Assembly: GCF_008806775.1 (NCBI RefSeq)
Contig: NZ_WAEM01000002.1
Span: 682,001 to 746,000, forward strand
Source of the DNA: Flavobacterium luteum
GTDB lineage: Bacteria; Bacteroidota; Bacteroidia; Flavobacteriales; Flavobacteriaceae
DNA length: 64,000 bases
Direction: 5' to 3'
The notes beneath the pieces are model-generated. The model had not been told where the DNA came from. It worked only from the letters and a program-made list of their open reading frames with translations, and searched no databases. The stretch's first letter is position 1. Every line of letters begins with the position of its first letter. Both the position numbers and the translations under genes were made by a program. Below, piece by piece: positions 18,816-31,300 of the stretch.

Positions 18816-21800
18816 ATGAAAAAAACGCCCCTGTATTTTATTGCTTTACTTCTCATTTTTTTTACAAATTCTGCAATAAGTCAAAGCATAGTTATAAACG
18901 AAATTTTAACCTCTAATACTACCATCAATAAAGATGAAGATGGAAGTTATCAAGATTGGATTGAACTAAAAAATAATGAGGCAACATCAGTAAACTTAAC
19001 TGGTTTTGGTTTAACAGATGATGCCTTATTACCTTACAAATGGATTTTTCCTAATGTTTCTATTGGTGCAGGGCAATACTTACTGGTTTGGTGTTCAGAC
19101 AAAAACCGAACAAATTCTACAAAACCGCTTCATACTAACTTTAAATTAAGTTCTGATAGTGAAACAATTACTTTGACCAATAAGTCTGGTGTAGCTTTAA
19201 ACACTACTACAACTCCTGCAATGTTACAAAATATTTCTTATGGTCGTATCCCAAACGGAACAGGAGATTTTAAATTTTTCAGTACTGTAACTCCCGAAGC
19301 CGCAAATGGGTCTGTTGCTTTTACAGAAGCGTTAAGTCCGCCAACATTCTCTAGAGATTCTGGGTTTTTAACCTCTGGCTTTGATCTAATGCTTTCAACA
19401 ACCACTACAGACGCTACTATTTTATATACCTTAGATGGTTCTGAACCTCAACTTTCTAATTTAGGAGGAACTACTTATAGTTACAAAAACCAATATCCGG
19501 AGCGCCCTGGTGACGCAACTGGACCATTATTAACAAAAAATTATACAACATTACAATATAGCACTCCTATAGCAATTGTTGATCGCACAAGTCAAGAGAA
19601 TAAAATTGCCTCGATTTCAAGTACCTATTCTTTTAACCCAACTTATATTCCTACATCGCCTATTTTCAAAGGAACTGTTGTTAGAGCAAAATTAGTTAAA
19701 CCTGAATCTTTAGATAGTAAAACGGTTACCAATACTTATTTTATTTCGCCTCAAGGTGCTAAAAGATTTTCATTGCCCATAGTGTCTTTAAGTCTTGATG
19801 AAGATAAATTATTCGATTACGATAAAGGAATATATGTGGCAGGTGTAGACTTTGATAATTGGAGAGAAGCCAATCCCACATCAGACCCAGCCTGGAAAGA
19901 AAACATTTGTAATTACTGGAGAAGAGGTATTGAAAATGAAAAAGTAGCTAATATGACTTATTTCATTGATGGATTACCTGTTTTAAATACTGATATCGGA
20001 ATTCGCATCCACGGTGGTGGATCTAGAGGACTTCAAAGCAAGTCGCTAAATTTATATGCCCGTTCTGAATATGGAACTAAATCTCTTGACTATAAATTTT
20101 TTAATAATAAAACAGATGATAAATTTGAAAGTTTAGTACTTCGAAATGCGGGTAATGATTTTAAAGGATCACTTTTTAGAGATGCTTTAGCCCAACGATT
20201 GATAAAATCTTTAAACTGTATTACAGAATCATATCAACCAACGGTTTCATTTGTAAATGGAGAGTTTTGGGGGATTTTAAACATTCGTGAACGCTATGAT
20301 GATGACTATTTTAAAAGAACTTTCAATATAGACCAAACCGAATTAGATTATTTAGAAGATCAAGGAAAGTCATATAATGCATCTTATGGCGATCATATTG
20401 ATTATCAAAATATGATTAGTTACATTACCAAAAATAGTTTAGCAAATGATACTAATTACAATTATATCAAAACCAGATTAGACCCTGATAGTTTTAGTGA
20501 TTATTATATATCTAATGTCTATCTTCAAAATAGTGATTGGCCAGGAACAAATATCCAATTTTGGAGAAAAAGAACAACTGGTTACTTACCAAATGCTCCT
20601 TATGGTAATGATGGAAGATGGCGTTGGGCCTTCCATGATTTAGATACAACTTTTGGATTTACTTACAGTGATGTAACCTATAATACTTTAGCATTAGCGA
20701 CTGCTGCTAATGGACCAGTATACCCAAATCCAGCTTGGTCAACTCTAATTTTACGAAAATTATTAGAAAATTCCTGTTATAAAAATGATTTTATAAATCG
20801 TTTTGCCGATTTAATGAATACTACTTTCTTACCCTCTAGATTACTTTCCATGATTGATGAAATGAAAGGTGTGATTTATCCAACACTTCCAGAACATATT
20901 TCTCGATGGAAATCTCCAGCCAAAAAAAGCGATTTTGATTGGTTTATAAATTGGGAGAAAAAATTTGCTGTAGAAAGACCAGCTGCTCAGAGAGATCATA
21001 TTCGTTCTCAATTTGGAATAACTTCAAACATTAATGCAACTTTAAATGTTTCAAATTCAAATGATGGTTATATAAAAATAAATACAATTGAAGTTAAAGC
21101 AGGAACAGATGGAATAACCTCAAATCCTTATCCTTGGACTGGTATTTATTTTTCTAGCATTCCTGTAAAATTGAAGGCTATTGCTTATCCTGGATTTGTA
21201 TTCAGTAAATGGACTGGCGCATCAGATAGTACAAATCCTGAAATTACTGTAACATCTGAAACAAGTTTTAATGTTACAGCTGTATTTGTTCCAGAAGCTG
21301 TAGCATCGAGTCAACCCATTTACTACTGGATGATGAATTCAACAATTGCCAACAATATTCCTTTAGAAACTTTAACTGCATCATACAAAACAGGAACAGC
21401 TGATGCTGTAATTCAACACCAATCGTGTTTAGTAGGTTATCCTTTTGTTTCTACTGATGTGGTAAACTGGAGAAAAGCTTCCATGGAAAGGAGAAATAGT
21501 CCAACGGATATCAACTATATTCCTATAGTAAATAATAACCTTCCTTTCACCACTAGTGATATGAAAGGATTACAAATTAAGGAACCTTTACAAAGTGGAA
21601 GCTTAGAAAATAATTTAATTTTTAATATTTCGACCGTTGGTCAAAAAGATATTAAAATTTCTTTTGCTGCAATAAATGAATTAACAAACGCTACTGCAAT
21701 AATTGTCGATTATTCGGTTAATGAAGGAACTCCTGTCTGGATAACTTCGGGTCTGACTTCAAGCTCATTCCCTTTGACCAATGCCTATCAATTATTTAAT

Positions 21801-22196
21801 ATTAATTTTGCAACCATAACAGCCGCAAATAACAATGCTGATTTTAAAATTCGTTTACGCTTTTCTGGAACGAATATGACAGCCGACACTGGTGCTAGAA
21901 TTACTTTTAATAATATTGCGGTTTACGGAACCCAAATTACCTTATCAATGGTTTCGAACACTGCTTTGGAATTTTCTGTTTATCCTAATCCCTTTTCTGA
22001 TAATATAAACATCGTCGGAATGAATCAATCCGAAAATGCAATCTACAACTTATTTACAATTGATGGTAAATTAATTAAAAAAGGTAGATTAGAAGAAAAC
22101 AATCAAATACATTTGAATGACGTGTCTAAAGGATTGTATTTATTGCAATTAACTTCTAATGGTAAAACAGAAACAAAAAAAATAATTAAAAAATAA
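18816..22196 (+). CDS. LTD-CotH kinase-family surface protein with T9SS type A sorting domain (paralog 2)
   Basis: A 1126-residue protein with the same order as its upstream paralog: signal peptide, lamin-tail domain, chitobiase-like segment, CotH-type domain (RFSLPIVSLSLDEDKLFDY; WRWAFHDLDTTFG), InlB-like repeat, unassigned beta-rich segment and T9SS sorting domain. Differences cluster in the CotH core (for example IRIHGGGSRGLQSKS versus IRVHGGISRTTRSKS) and around the chitobiase-like segment, while the last 350 residues are nearly identical. This pattern suggests gene conversion or diversifying change of the N-terminal half. It has its own leader element and terminator. Function in the cell envelope (adhesion or modification of surface proteins) is inferred from family only. 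Confidence 0.88.
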   Translation: MKKTPLYFIALLLIFFTNSAISQSIVINEILTSNTTINKDEDGSYQDWIELKNNEATSVNLTGFGLTDDALLPYKWIFPNVSIGAGQYLLVWCSDKNRTNSTKPLHTNFKLSSDSETITLTNKSGVALNTTTTPAMLQNISYGRIPNGTGDFKFFSTVTPEAANGSVAFTEALSPPTFSRDSGFLTSGFDLMLSTTTTDATILYTLDGSEPQLSNLGGTTYSYKNQYPERPGDATGPLLTKNYTTLQYSTPIAIVDRTSQENKIASISSTYSFNPTYIPTSPIFKGTVVRAKLVKPESLDSKTVTNTYFISPQGAKRFSLPIVSLSLDEDKLFDYDKGIYVAGVDFDNWREANPTSDPAWKENICNYWRRGIENEKVANMTYFIDGLPVLNTDIGIRIHGGGSRGLQSKSLNLYARSEYGTKSLDYKFFNNKTDDKFESLVLRNAGNDFKGSLFRDALAQRLIKSLNCITESYQPTVSFVNGEFWGILNIRERYDDDYFKRTFNIDQTELDYLEDQGKSYNASYGDHIDYQNMISYITKNSLANDTNYNYIKTRLDPDSFSDYYISNVYLQNSDWPGTNIQFWRKRTTGYLPNAPYGNDGRWRWAFHDLDTTFGFTYSDVTYNTLALATAANGPVYPNPAWSTLILRKLLENSCYKNDFINRFADLMNTTFLPSRLLSMIDEMKGVIYPTLPEHISRWKSPAKKSDFDWFINWEKKFAVERPAAQRDHIRSQFGITSNINATLNVSNSNDGYIKINTIEVKAGTDGITSNPYPWTGIYFSSIPVKLKAIAYPGFVFSKWTGASDSTNPEITVTSETSFNVTAVFVPEAVASSQPIYYWMMNSTIANNIPLETLTASYKTGTADAVIQHQSCLVGYPFVSTDVVNWRKASMERRNSPTDINYIPIVNNNLPFTTSDMKGLQIKEPLQSGSLENNLIFNISTVGQKDIKISFAAINELTNATAIIVDYSVNEGTPVWITSGLTSSSFPLTNAYQLFNINFATITAANNNADFKIRLRFSGTNMTADTGARITFNNIAVYGTQITLSMVSNTALEFSVYPNPFSDNINIVGMNQSENAIYNLFTIDGKLIKKGRLEENNQIHLNDVSKGLYLLQLTSNGKTETKKIIKK

Positions 22197-22219
22197 TCTA
22201 TTTAATACTACTTATACTA

Positions 22220-22254
22220 GGAGTTAATAGTGGCACTATTAACTCCTTTTTTTT
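22220..22254 (+). terminator. Rho-independent terminator of LTD-CotH paralog 2
   Basis: A 12-bp stem GGAGTTAATAGT / ACTATTAACTCC with a 3-base loop is followed by eight T. Its sequence is recognisably derived from the terminator at 18661, and the base changes keep the pairing. Confidence 0.85.
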
Positions 22255-22347
22255 ATTACCTTTTGTCGGATTTATTTGTTTTATATCGTTTAAATTTAAC
22301 AGTTTGTTGACTATAGTTGTAACTTCATCGACTAACTATTAAGTTGT

Positions 22348-25300
22348 ATGAAAAAAATTACTTTTCTATTTTGTTTATATTTTTTAATTTGCTCTTCGAA
22401 AGCTATTTTTTCTCAAAATATTGTCATTAACGAAATTCTAGCTTCTAATACTAATTCTATTCAGGATGAAGACAGTTCTCGCCAAGATTGGATAGAATTG
22501 TATAACTCTGGAGCTACTGCTGTAAATTTTTTAGGCTTTGGCTTGTCAGACGACCCTCTACTTCCGTACAAATGGACTTTCCCAAATGTTTCCTTAGGTG
22601 CAGGACAATATTTAATTATTTGGGCTTCAGATAAAAACAGGTCTGTTGCTGGAAATCCTTTACATACCAACTTTAAAATTAGTGCTTCAGGAGAAGCGCT
22701 TTTTCTTACCAATACGTCTGGAGTAACAATTAATAGCGTTCCTGCGGTTAGTCTGCAAGCAGATGCTTCTTATGGTCGCTTTCCGAACGGAATCGGTCCG
22801 TATGTTTTTTTTGAATCTCCAACTCCAAATGCTGTAAATGCAGCTGCTGGTTTTTCTGAAGCTTTAAGTCCGCCTGTTTTTTCTCAAGCTTCTGGTTTTT
22901 TAACGTCGGGATTTAATTTATCCATTTCCTCTCCAGATCCTGGAACAACTATCATATATACTCTTGATGGTTCTGAACCCGACGAAAACAACTTAAGCGG
23001 AACAACATATAATTATAAAAATCAATACCCTAAATTACCAGGACAAGCATTTGGCCCATTCCTTTTTAACAGTTTCAAAACATTACAATATACTGCCCCT
23101 ATTGCTATTTCAGACAGAACTCCTCAACCCAATAAGATTTCTGTAATGTCTACTACTTATGATTTTACACCTCCATACTTTCCTAATGGCACCATTTACA
23201 AAGGAAATGTTATTAGGGCCAAAGTTATAAAGCCAGGTGCTTTGTCTAGTAAAGTGGTTTCTAGAAATTATTTTATTACTCCTTCGGGTTCAACTAAATA
23301 TTCACTTCCTGTACTTTCGTTTTGTTTTGATGAAAATGATTTATACGATTATGAAGATGGGATTGTAGTGGCTGGAATAGATTTTGACAACTGGAGAACA
23401 GCAAACCCAACAAAAACACCTTCAAGGCAAATTGGAAATTTTGAAAGAGATGGAATTGCTAATGAGCGTAAAGCCAATATGCACTATTTTGTAAATGGTT
23501 TAGAAAAAATAAATCAAGATGTTGGTATTAGAATTCGAGGTGCCTTCTCAAGAGTATATCCTAGTAAATCTTGGAATATTGCCGCTCGTTCTGATTTTGG
23601 TGATGATAACTTATCTTATAAATTTTTTGCTGACGAACCGTTTACTAGTTACGAAAGATTAAGCGCAAAAAGTGGCGGAAGCGATTTTTACAATACCATG
23701 TTTAGAGATGCCCTAAACCATCAATTAGTAAAAGACTTAAGAATGGAAACGGAGTCTTTTCAGCCAATGGTAGTATTTATGAATGGTGAATATTGGGGCC
23801 TTCTTAACATGCGAGAAAAATATGATAATAATTATTTTAAGCAAGTTTACAATATTGATGCTGTCGATTTATTAGAAAATCAAGGTGCAGTTCAAGAAGG
23901 AGATGCAATAGATTATAATAATATGTATTCTTATATCTCAAGTAATAGTTTTACCAGCAATGCTAATTATGCCTATATTCAAACTAGGATGGATACGGAT
24001 AATTTTATAGATTATTTTACAACAAATATTTTCGCTCAAAATGATGACTGGCCAGGAAATAATATTGTTTATTGGAGAAAAAAAACTGCTGGTTTTGTTT
24101 CTAATGCTCCATACGGTCATGACGGGAGATGGCGTTGGGCCATTCATGATATGGATAGTACTTTAGGTAAACCAGATCATAATTCATTAGCTGATGCAAC
24201 CTCAACAACAGGTACGAGTCCAAATCCGCCATGGTCTACGCTTATTCTAAGAAAGTTATTAGAGAACAATACGTTTAAAAATGATTTTATCAATCGGTTA
24301 GCCGATTTGATGAATACAAATTTTATTTCTTCTAGAATTGTTGCAAAAATTAATGAAATTTCTGCAATCATTGCTCCTGAAATGAATGATCAGTATTTCA
24401 GATGGAAAGCACCTCTTGATAATGGAGATTGGCAATATCACTTAAATAAAGAAAAAGATTTCGCCAATGAAAGACCCGCTTTTCAAAGAGGTCACATTCG
24501 TTCTAAATTCGGGATTTCATCAAATATAAATGCGAATTTAAATGTATCAAATTATGATCATGGATATATCAAAATAAGTACTATTGATATTAAAGATGGA
24601 ACTCCTGGAATTACAGGAAATCCATATCCGTGGACTGGAATTTATTTTAGTGGAATTCCGCTTAAGCTTAAAGCAACTGCAAAACCTGGATTTGTTTTTA
24701 GTAATTGGACTGGAGCTTCAACTAGTAGTGATTCAGAAATCACAATTACTCCAACAGCCAATTTTTCTATTACAGCTGTATTCGTTCCAGATGGCATTGT
24801 AGATATTAGTGTTCCTATCTATTTCTGGATGATGGATGGGAATATTGTTAATGGAGCACAATTGACTACTCTAAATTCAACTTATGAACTAGCATCTAAT
24901 GGCGTAATTCAATACCAATCTTGTAATTCTGGTTATCCTACAACAAATGCAGGAAAGTCCTCTATGGAAAGAAGAAATCTTCCTACAACTATCAATTACA
25001 GACAAGCGGTTAACGGAAATATTGCCTATCCTGCTGATATGAGAGGAATTCAAATCAAACAACCTTTCCAAAACGGTGTGTTAGAAAACACAATGGTATT
25101 CAATTTTTCCACAAGTGGATATAAAAAAATTAAATTCTCATTTGCAGGAATTGACGAAGGTGCCGCAAGTGCCATATCAATTGACTACTCTGTTAATTCA
25201 GGTTCGCCTATTTGGATAACTACGGATCTAATTACAACATCTTTACCTTTAACTTCTTCTTATCAATTATTTCAAGTTGATTTTTCTACCATAACATCGG

Positions 25301-28300
25301 TAGATAATAATTCGAATTTTAAAATTCGTTTTCGTTTTACTGGGCCAAATATGACAGAAGATTTAGGAAAGCGAGTAACCTTTAATAACATCGCTGTTGA
25401 TGGGGTAAAATTACCTCTATCATATCTTTCTCCTAATGTTTTTAGTGTGAGTGCTGCTATTGCAAATTTAGTGCCTTCAACAACAAGAGTTATGACTGGT
25501 TATAGTGTTTTCCCTAACTTACCTTCGGGCTTAACTTTGAATACTTCTTCTGGGATTATTTCAGGTACACCAATTGTAACTTCATTAGCATCAAATTATT
25601 TGGTCACGGGAACTTATGCAACAGGAACCGAAACTTTTAACATAAATATTACTGTTAAAGATATTGCACCTAGTTCTTTAAGTTATGCTTCTCCTAATAT
25701 ATTTACTAGAAATACAGGCATTAGTAATTTAACACCCACTTCATCTGGCGGATTAGTGGTAAGCTATAGTGTTTCTCCTAATTTACCTACAGGATTGTCT
25801 TTAGATATAACTACTGGTGAAATTTCAGGAATCCCAACAGTTCTTACTCCAGCTGCTACTTATACTATGACGGCTGTGAATTCAGGTGGGTCGACTTCGT
25901 TTGATGTCGTGATTACTGTCAATGATGTCGCGCCTTCGGCTCTTTCGTATGCTTCTCCGAATGTGTTTACTAAAAATAGTGCGATTGTTGCTTTAAATCC
26001 TTCTCTTAGTGGTGGTGCGGTGTTGAGTTATTCGATTAGTCCTGCTTTGCCTAGTGGGTTGTCATTTAATACTTCTAGTGGAGTGATTTCTGGAACGCCT
26101 ACGGCTATTGCTGGTGCTGCTACTTATACCGTTATTGCTGTTAATTCGGGTGGATCGACTTCGTTTGATGTTGTGATTACTGTGAATGATGTTGCGCCTT
26201 CGTTACTTTCGTATTCTTCTCCGAATGTGTTTACAAGAAATTCTGCGATTGTTGCTTTAAATCCTTCTGTTAGTGGTGGCGCGGTGTTGAGTTATACTAT
26301 TGCTCCTACTTTACCTGCTGGATTGTTTTTCAATACTTCTAGTGGGGTGATTTCGGGAACGCCAACTGCTATTGCTGGTGGTGCTACTTATACCGTTACT
26401 GCTGTTAATTCGGGTGGATCGACTTCGTTTGGTGTTGTGATTACTGTGAATGATGTTGCGCCTTCGTTACTTTCGTATTCTTCTCCAAATGTGTTTACTA
26501 AAAATTCTGCGATTGTTGCTTTAAATCCAACTGTTAGTGGTGGTGCGGTGTTGAGTTATTCGATTAGTCCCGCTTTGCCTAGTGGCTTGTCGTTTAATAC
26601 TGCTAGTGGTGTCATTTCTGGAACGCCTACGGCTATTGCTAGTAGTGCTACTTATACCGTTATTGCTGTTAATTCGGGTGGATCGACTTCGTTTGATGTT
26701 GTGATTACGGTGAATGATGTTGCGCCTTCGTTACTTTCGTATTCTTCTCCAAATGTGTTTACTAAAAATTCTGCGATTGTTGCTTTAAATCCAACTGTTA
26801 GTGGTGGTGCAGTGTTGAGTTATTCGATTAGTCCCGCTTTGCCTAGCGGGTTATCGTTTAATACTGCTAGTGGAGTGATTTCTGGAACGCCTACGGCTAT
26901 TGCTAGTAGTGCTACTTATACTGTGACGGCTATCAATTCTGGTGGGTCGACTTCGTTTGAAGTGGTGATTACTGTGAATGATGTGGCGCCTTCGGCTCTT
27001 TCGTATGCGTCTCCAAATGTGTTTACTAAAAATTCTGCGATTGTTGCTTTAAATCCAACTGTTAGTGGTGGTGCAGTGTTGAGTTATTCGATTAGTCCCG
27101 CTTTGCCTAGCGGGTTATCGTTTAATACTGCTAGTGGAGTGATTTCTGGAACGCCTACTGCTATTGCTGGTCTTGGTACTTATATCGTGACGGCTGTTAA
27201 TTCGGGTGGGTCGACTTCCTTTGATGTTGTGATTACTGTCAATGATGTCGCGCCTTCGGCTCTTTCGTATTCTTCTCCGAATGTGTTTACTAAAAATAGT
27301 GCGATTGTTGCTTTAAATCCTAGTGTTAGTGGTGGTGCGGTGTTGAGTTATTCGATTAGTCCCGCTTTGCCTAGTGGGTTGTCATTTAATACTGCTAGTG
27401 GAGTCATTTCTGGAACGCCTACGGCTATTGCTGGTGCTGCTACTTATACCTTGACAGCTTTGAATTCAGGCGGGTCGACTTCGTTTGGTGTGGTAATTAC
27501 TGTGAATGATGTTGCGCCTTCGTTACTTTCGTATGCGTCTCCGAATGTGTTTACTAAAAATTCTGCGATTGTTGCTTTAAATCCTTCTGTTAGTGGTGGC
27601 GCGGTGTTGAGTTATACTATTAGTCCTGCTTTGCCTGCTGGATTATCTTTTAATACGACTAGTGGGGTGATTTCGGGAGTGCCTTTTGTTACAAGTCCAA
27701 CAACCATTTACACAGTGAATGCAGCGAATTCTGGTGGGTCGACTTCTTTTGATGCGGTGATTACCGTGAATGATGTTGCGCCAAATACATTTAGTTATCC
27801 TTCACCAAATGTTTTTACTAAAAATAGTGCGATTGTTGCTTTAAATCCTAGTGTTAGTGGTGGTGCGGTGTTGAGTTATTCGATTAGTCCCGCTTTGCCT
27901 AGTGGGTTGTCATTTAATACTGCTAGTGGAGTGATTTCTGGAACGCCTACGGCTATTGCTGGTGCTGCTACTTATACCGTTATTGCTGTTAATTCGGGTG
28001 GATCGACTTCGTTTGATGTTGTGATTACTGTGAATGATGTTGCGCCATCGACTCTTTCGTATTCTTCTCCGAATGTGTTTACTAAAAATAGTGCGATTGT
28101 TGCTTTAAATCCTAGTGTTAGTGGTGGTGGGGTGTTGAGTTATTCGATTAGTCCCGCTTTGCCTAGTGGGTTGTCATTTAATACTGCTAGTGGAGTGATT
28201 TCTGGAACGCCTACGGCTATTGCTGGTGCTGCTACTTATACCGTTATTGCTGTTAATTCGGGTGGATCGACTTCGTTTGAAGTGGTGATTACTGTGAATG

Positions 28301-31300
28301 ATGTGGCGCCTTCGGCTCTTTCGTATGCGTCTCCAAATGTGTTTACTAAAAATTCTGCGATTGTTGCTTTAAATCCTAGTGTTAGTGGTGGTGCAGTGTT
28401 GAGTTATTCGATTAGTCCTGCTTTGCCTAGCGGGTTATCGTTTAATACTGCTAGTGGTGTGATTTCTGGAACGCCTACGGCTATTGCTGGTGCTGCTACT
28501 TATACTGTGACGGCTTTTAATTCGGGTGGATCGACTTCGTTTGATGTTGTGATTACGGTGAATGATGTTGCGCCTTCGGCTCTTTCGTATGCGTCTCCGA
28601 ATGTATTTACTAAAAATAGTGCGATTGTTGCTTTAAATCCTAGTGTTAGTGGTGGTGCGGTGTTGAGCTATGCTATTAGTCCTGCTTTGCCTAGTGGGTT
28701 GTCATTTAATACTTCTAGTGGAGTGATTTCTGGAACGCCTACGGCTATTGCTGGTGCTGCTACTTATACCGTTATTGCTGTTAATTCGGGTGGATCGACT
28801 TCGTTTGATGTTGTGATTACGGTGAATGATGTTGCGCCTTCGTTACTTTCGTATTCTTCTCCAAATGTGTTTACTAGAAATAGTGCGATTGTTGCTTTAA
28901 ATCCAACTGTTAGTGGTGGTGCGGTGTTGAGTTATTCGATTAGTCCTGCTTTGCCTAGTGGCTTGTCGTTTAATACTGCTAGTGGTGTCATTTCTGGAAC
29001 GCCTACGGCTATTGCTAGTAGTGCTACTTATACTGTGACGGCTATCAATTCTGGTGGGTCGACTTCGTTTGAAGTGGTGATTACTGTGAATGATGTGGCG
29101 CCTTCGGCTCTTTCGTATGCGTCTCCAAATGTGTTTACTAAAAATTCTGCGATTGTTGCTTTAAATCCTAGTGTTAGTGGTGGTGCAGTGTTGAGTTATT
29201 CGATTAGTCCTGCTTTGCCTAGCGGGTTATCGTTTAATACTGCTAGTGGAGTGATTTCTGGAACGCCTACGGCTATTGCTGGTCTTGGTACTTATATCGT
29301 GACGGCTGTTAATTCAGGTGGATCGACTTCGTTTGGTGTGGTAATTACTGTGAATGATGTTGCGCCTTCGGCTCTTTCGTATGCGTCTCCGAATGTATTT
29401 ACTAAAAATAGTGCGATTGTTGCTTTAAATCCTAGTGTTAGTGGTGGTGCGGTGTTGAGCTATGCTATTAGTCCTGCTTTGCCTAGTGGGTTGTCATTTA
29501 ATACTGCTAGTGGAGTGATTTCTGGAACGCCTACGGCTATTGCTGGTGCTGCTACTTATACCGTTATTGCTGTTAATTCGGGTGGATCGACTTCGTTTGA
29601 TGTTGTGATTACGGTGAATGATGTTGCGCCTTCGTTACTTTCGTATTCTTCTCCAAATGTGTTTACTAAAAATTCTGCGATTGTTGCTTTAAATCCAACT
29701 GTTAGTGGTGGTGCGGTGTTGAGTTATTCGATTAGTCCTGCTTTGCCTAGTGGCTTGTCGTTTAATACTGCTAGTGGTGTCATTTCTGGAACGCCTACGG
29801 CTATTGCTAGTAGTGCTACTTATACTGTGACGGCTTTTAATTCGGGTGGATCGACTTCGTTTGATGTTGTGATTACGGTGAATGATGTTGCGCCATCGAA
29901 TCTTTCTTATCCGTCTCCGAATGTGTTTACTAAAAATAGTGCGATTGTCGCTTCAAATCCTAGTGTTAGTGGTGGTGCAGTGTTGAGCTATGCTATTAGT
30001 CCTGCTTTGCCTAGCGGGTTATCGTTTAATACTGCTAGTGGAGTGATTTCTGGAACGCCTACGGCTATTGCTGGTGCTGCTACTTATACTGTGACGGCTT
30101 TTAATTCGGGTGGATCGACTTCGTTTGATGTTGTGATTACTGTGAATGATGTTGCGCCATCGACTCTTTCGTATTCTTCTCCGAATGTGTTTACTAGAAA
30201 TAGTGCGATTGTTGCTTTAAATCCTAGTGTTAGTGGTGGTGGGGTGTTGAGTTATTCGATTAGTCCTGCTTTGCCTAGCGGGTTATCGTTTAATACTGCT
30301 AGTGGAGTGATTTCTGGAACGCCTACGGCTATTGCTGGTCTTGGTACTTATATCGTGACGGCTGTTAATTCAGGTGGATCGACTTCGTTTGATGTTGTGA
30401 TTACTGTCAATGATGTCGCGCCTTCGTTACTTTCGTATTCTTCTCCGAATGTGTTTACTAAAAATAGTGCGATTGTTGCTTTAAATCCTAGTGTTAGTGG
30501 TGGTGCAGTGTTGAGTTATGCTATTAGTCCTGCTTTGCCTAGTGGGTTGTCTTTGAATACTGCTAGTGGTGTGATTTCGGGAGTGCCTTTTGTTACAAGT
30601 CCAACAACCATTTACACAGTGAATGCAGCGAATTCTGGTGGGTCGACTTCTTTTGATGCGGTGATTACCGTGAATGATGTTGCGCCAAATACATTTAGTT
30701 ATCCTTCACCAAATGTTTTTACTAAAAATACAAATATTATAAATTTATCTCCTTCTATTTCAGGAATTGTATTAAGCTATAGCATTGCTCCTACTTTACC
30801 TGCTGGATTGTTTTTCAATACTTCTAGTGGGGTGATTTCGGGAACGCCAACTGCTATTGCTGGTGGTGCTACTTATACCGTTACTGCTGTTAATTCGGGT
30901 GGGTCGACTTCCTTTGATGTTGTGATTACTGTCAATGATGTCGCGCCTTCGGCTCTTTCGTATGCTTCTCCGAATGTGTTTACTGTAGGAAATAGTATTT
31001 TAGAATTAATTCCTACTTATGAAGGAATTATTAATAATTTTAATATTGTTCCAGATTTGCCAAATGGTTTATCAATAGATGCTTCAACTGGTATTATTTC
31101 TGGTATTCCTAAAACAGATTCAGAAACAAAATCGTATATAATTACAGGGACTAATACTAATGGTAGTACTTCATTTGAGATAGAAATTAAGGTTGATAAT
31201 ACTTTAACTATTGATACTAATAATTTGAAAAATATTAAAGTTTTCCCTAATCCTTTTAATGAAATACTTTTTTTATCAGGTATATCAAGTTCCATATCAT

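Noticed and set aside
25417-31200. Possible non-coding satellite or CRISPR-like repeat
   Set aside because: The 264-base period is a multiple of three, stays open in one frame through the whole array and encodes Ig-like domains.
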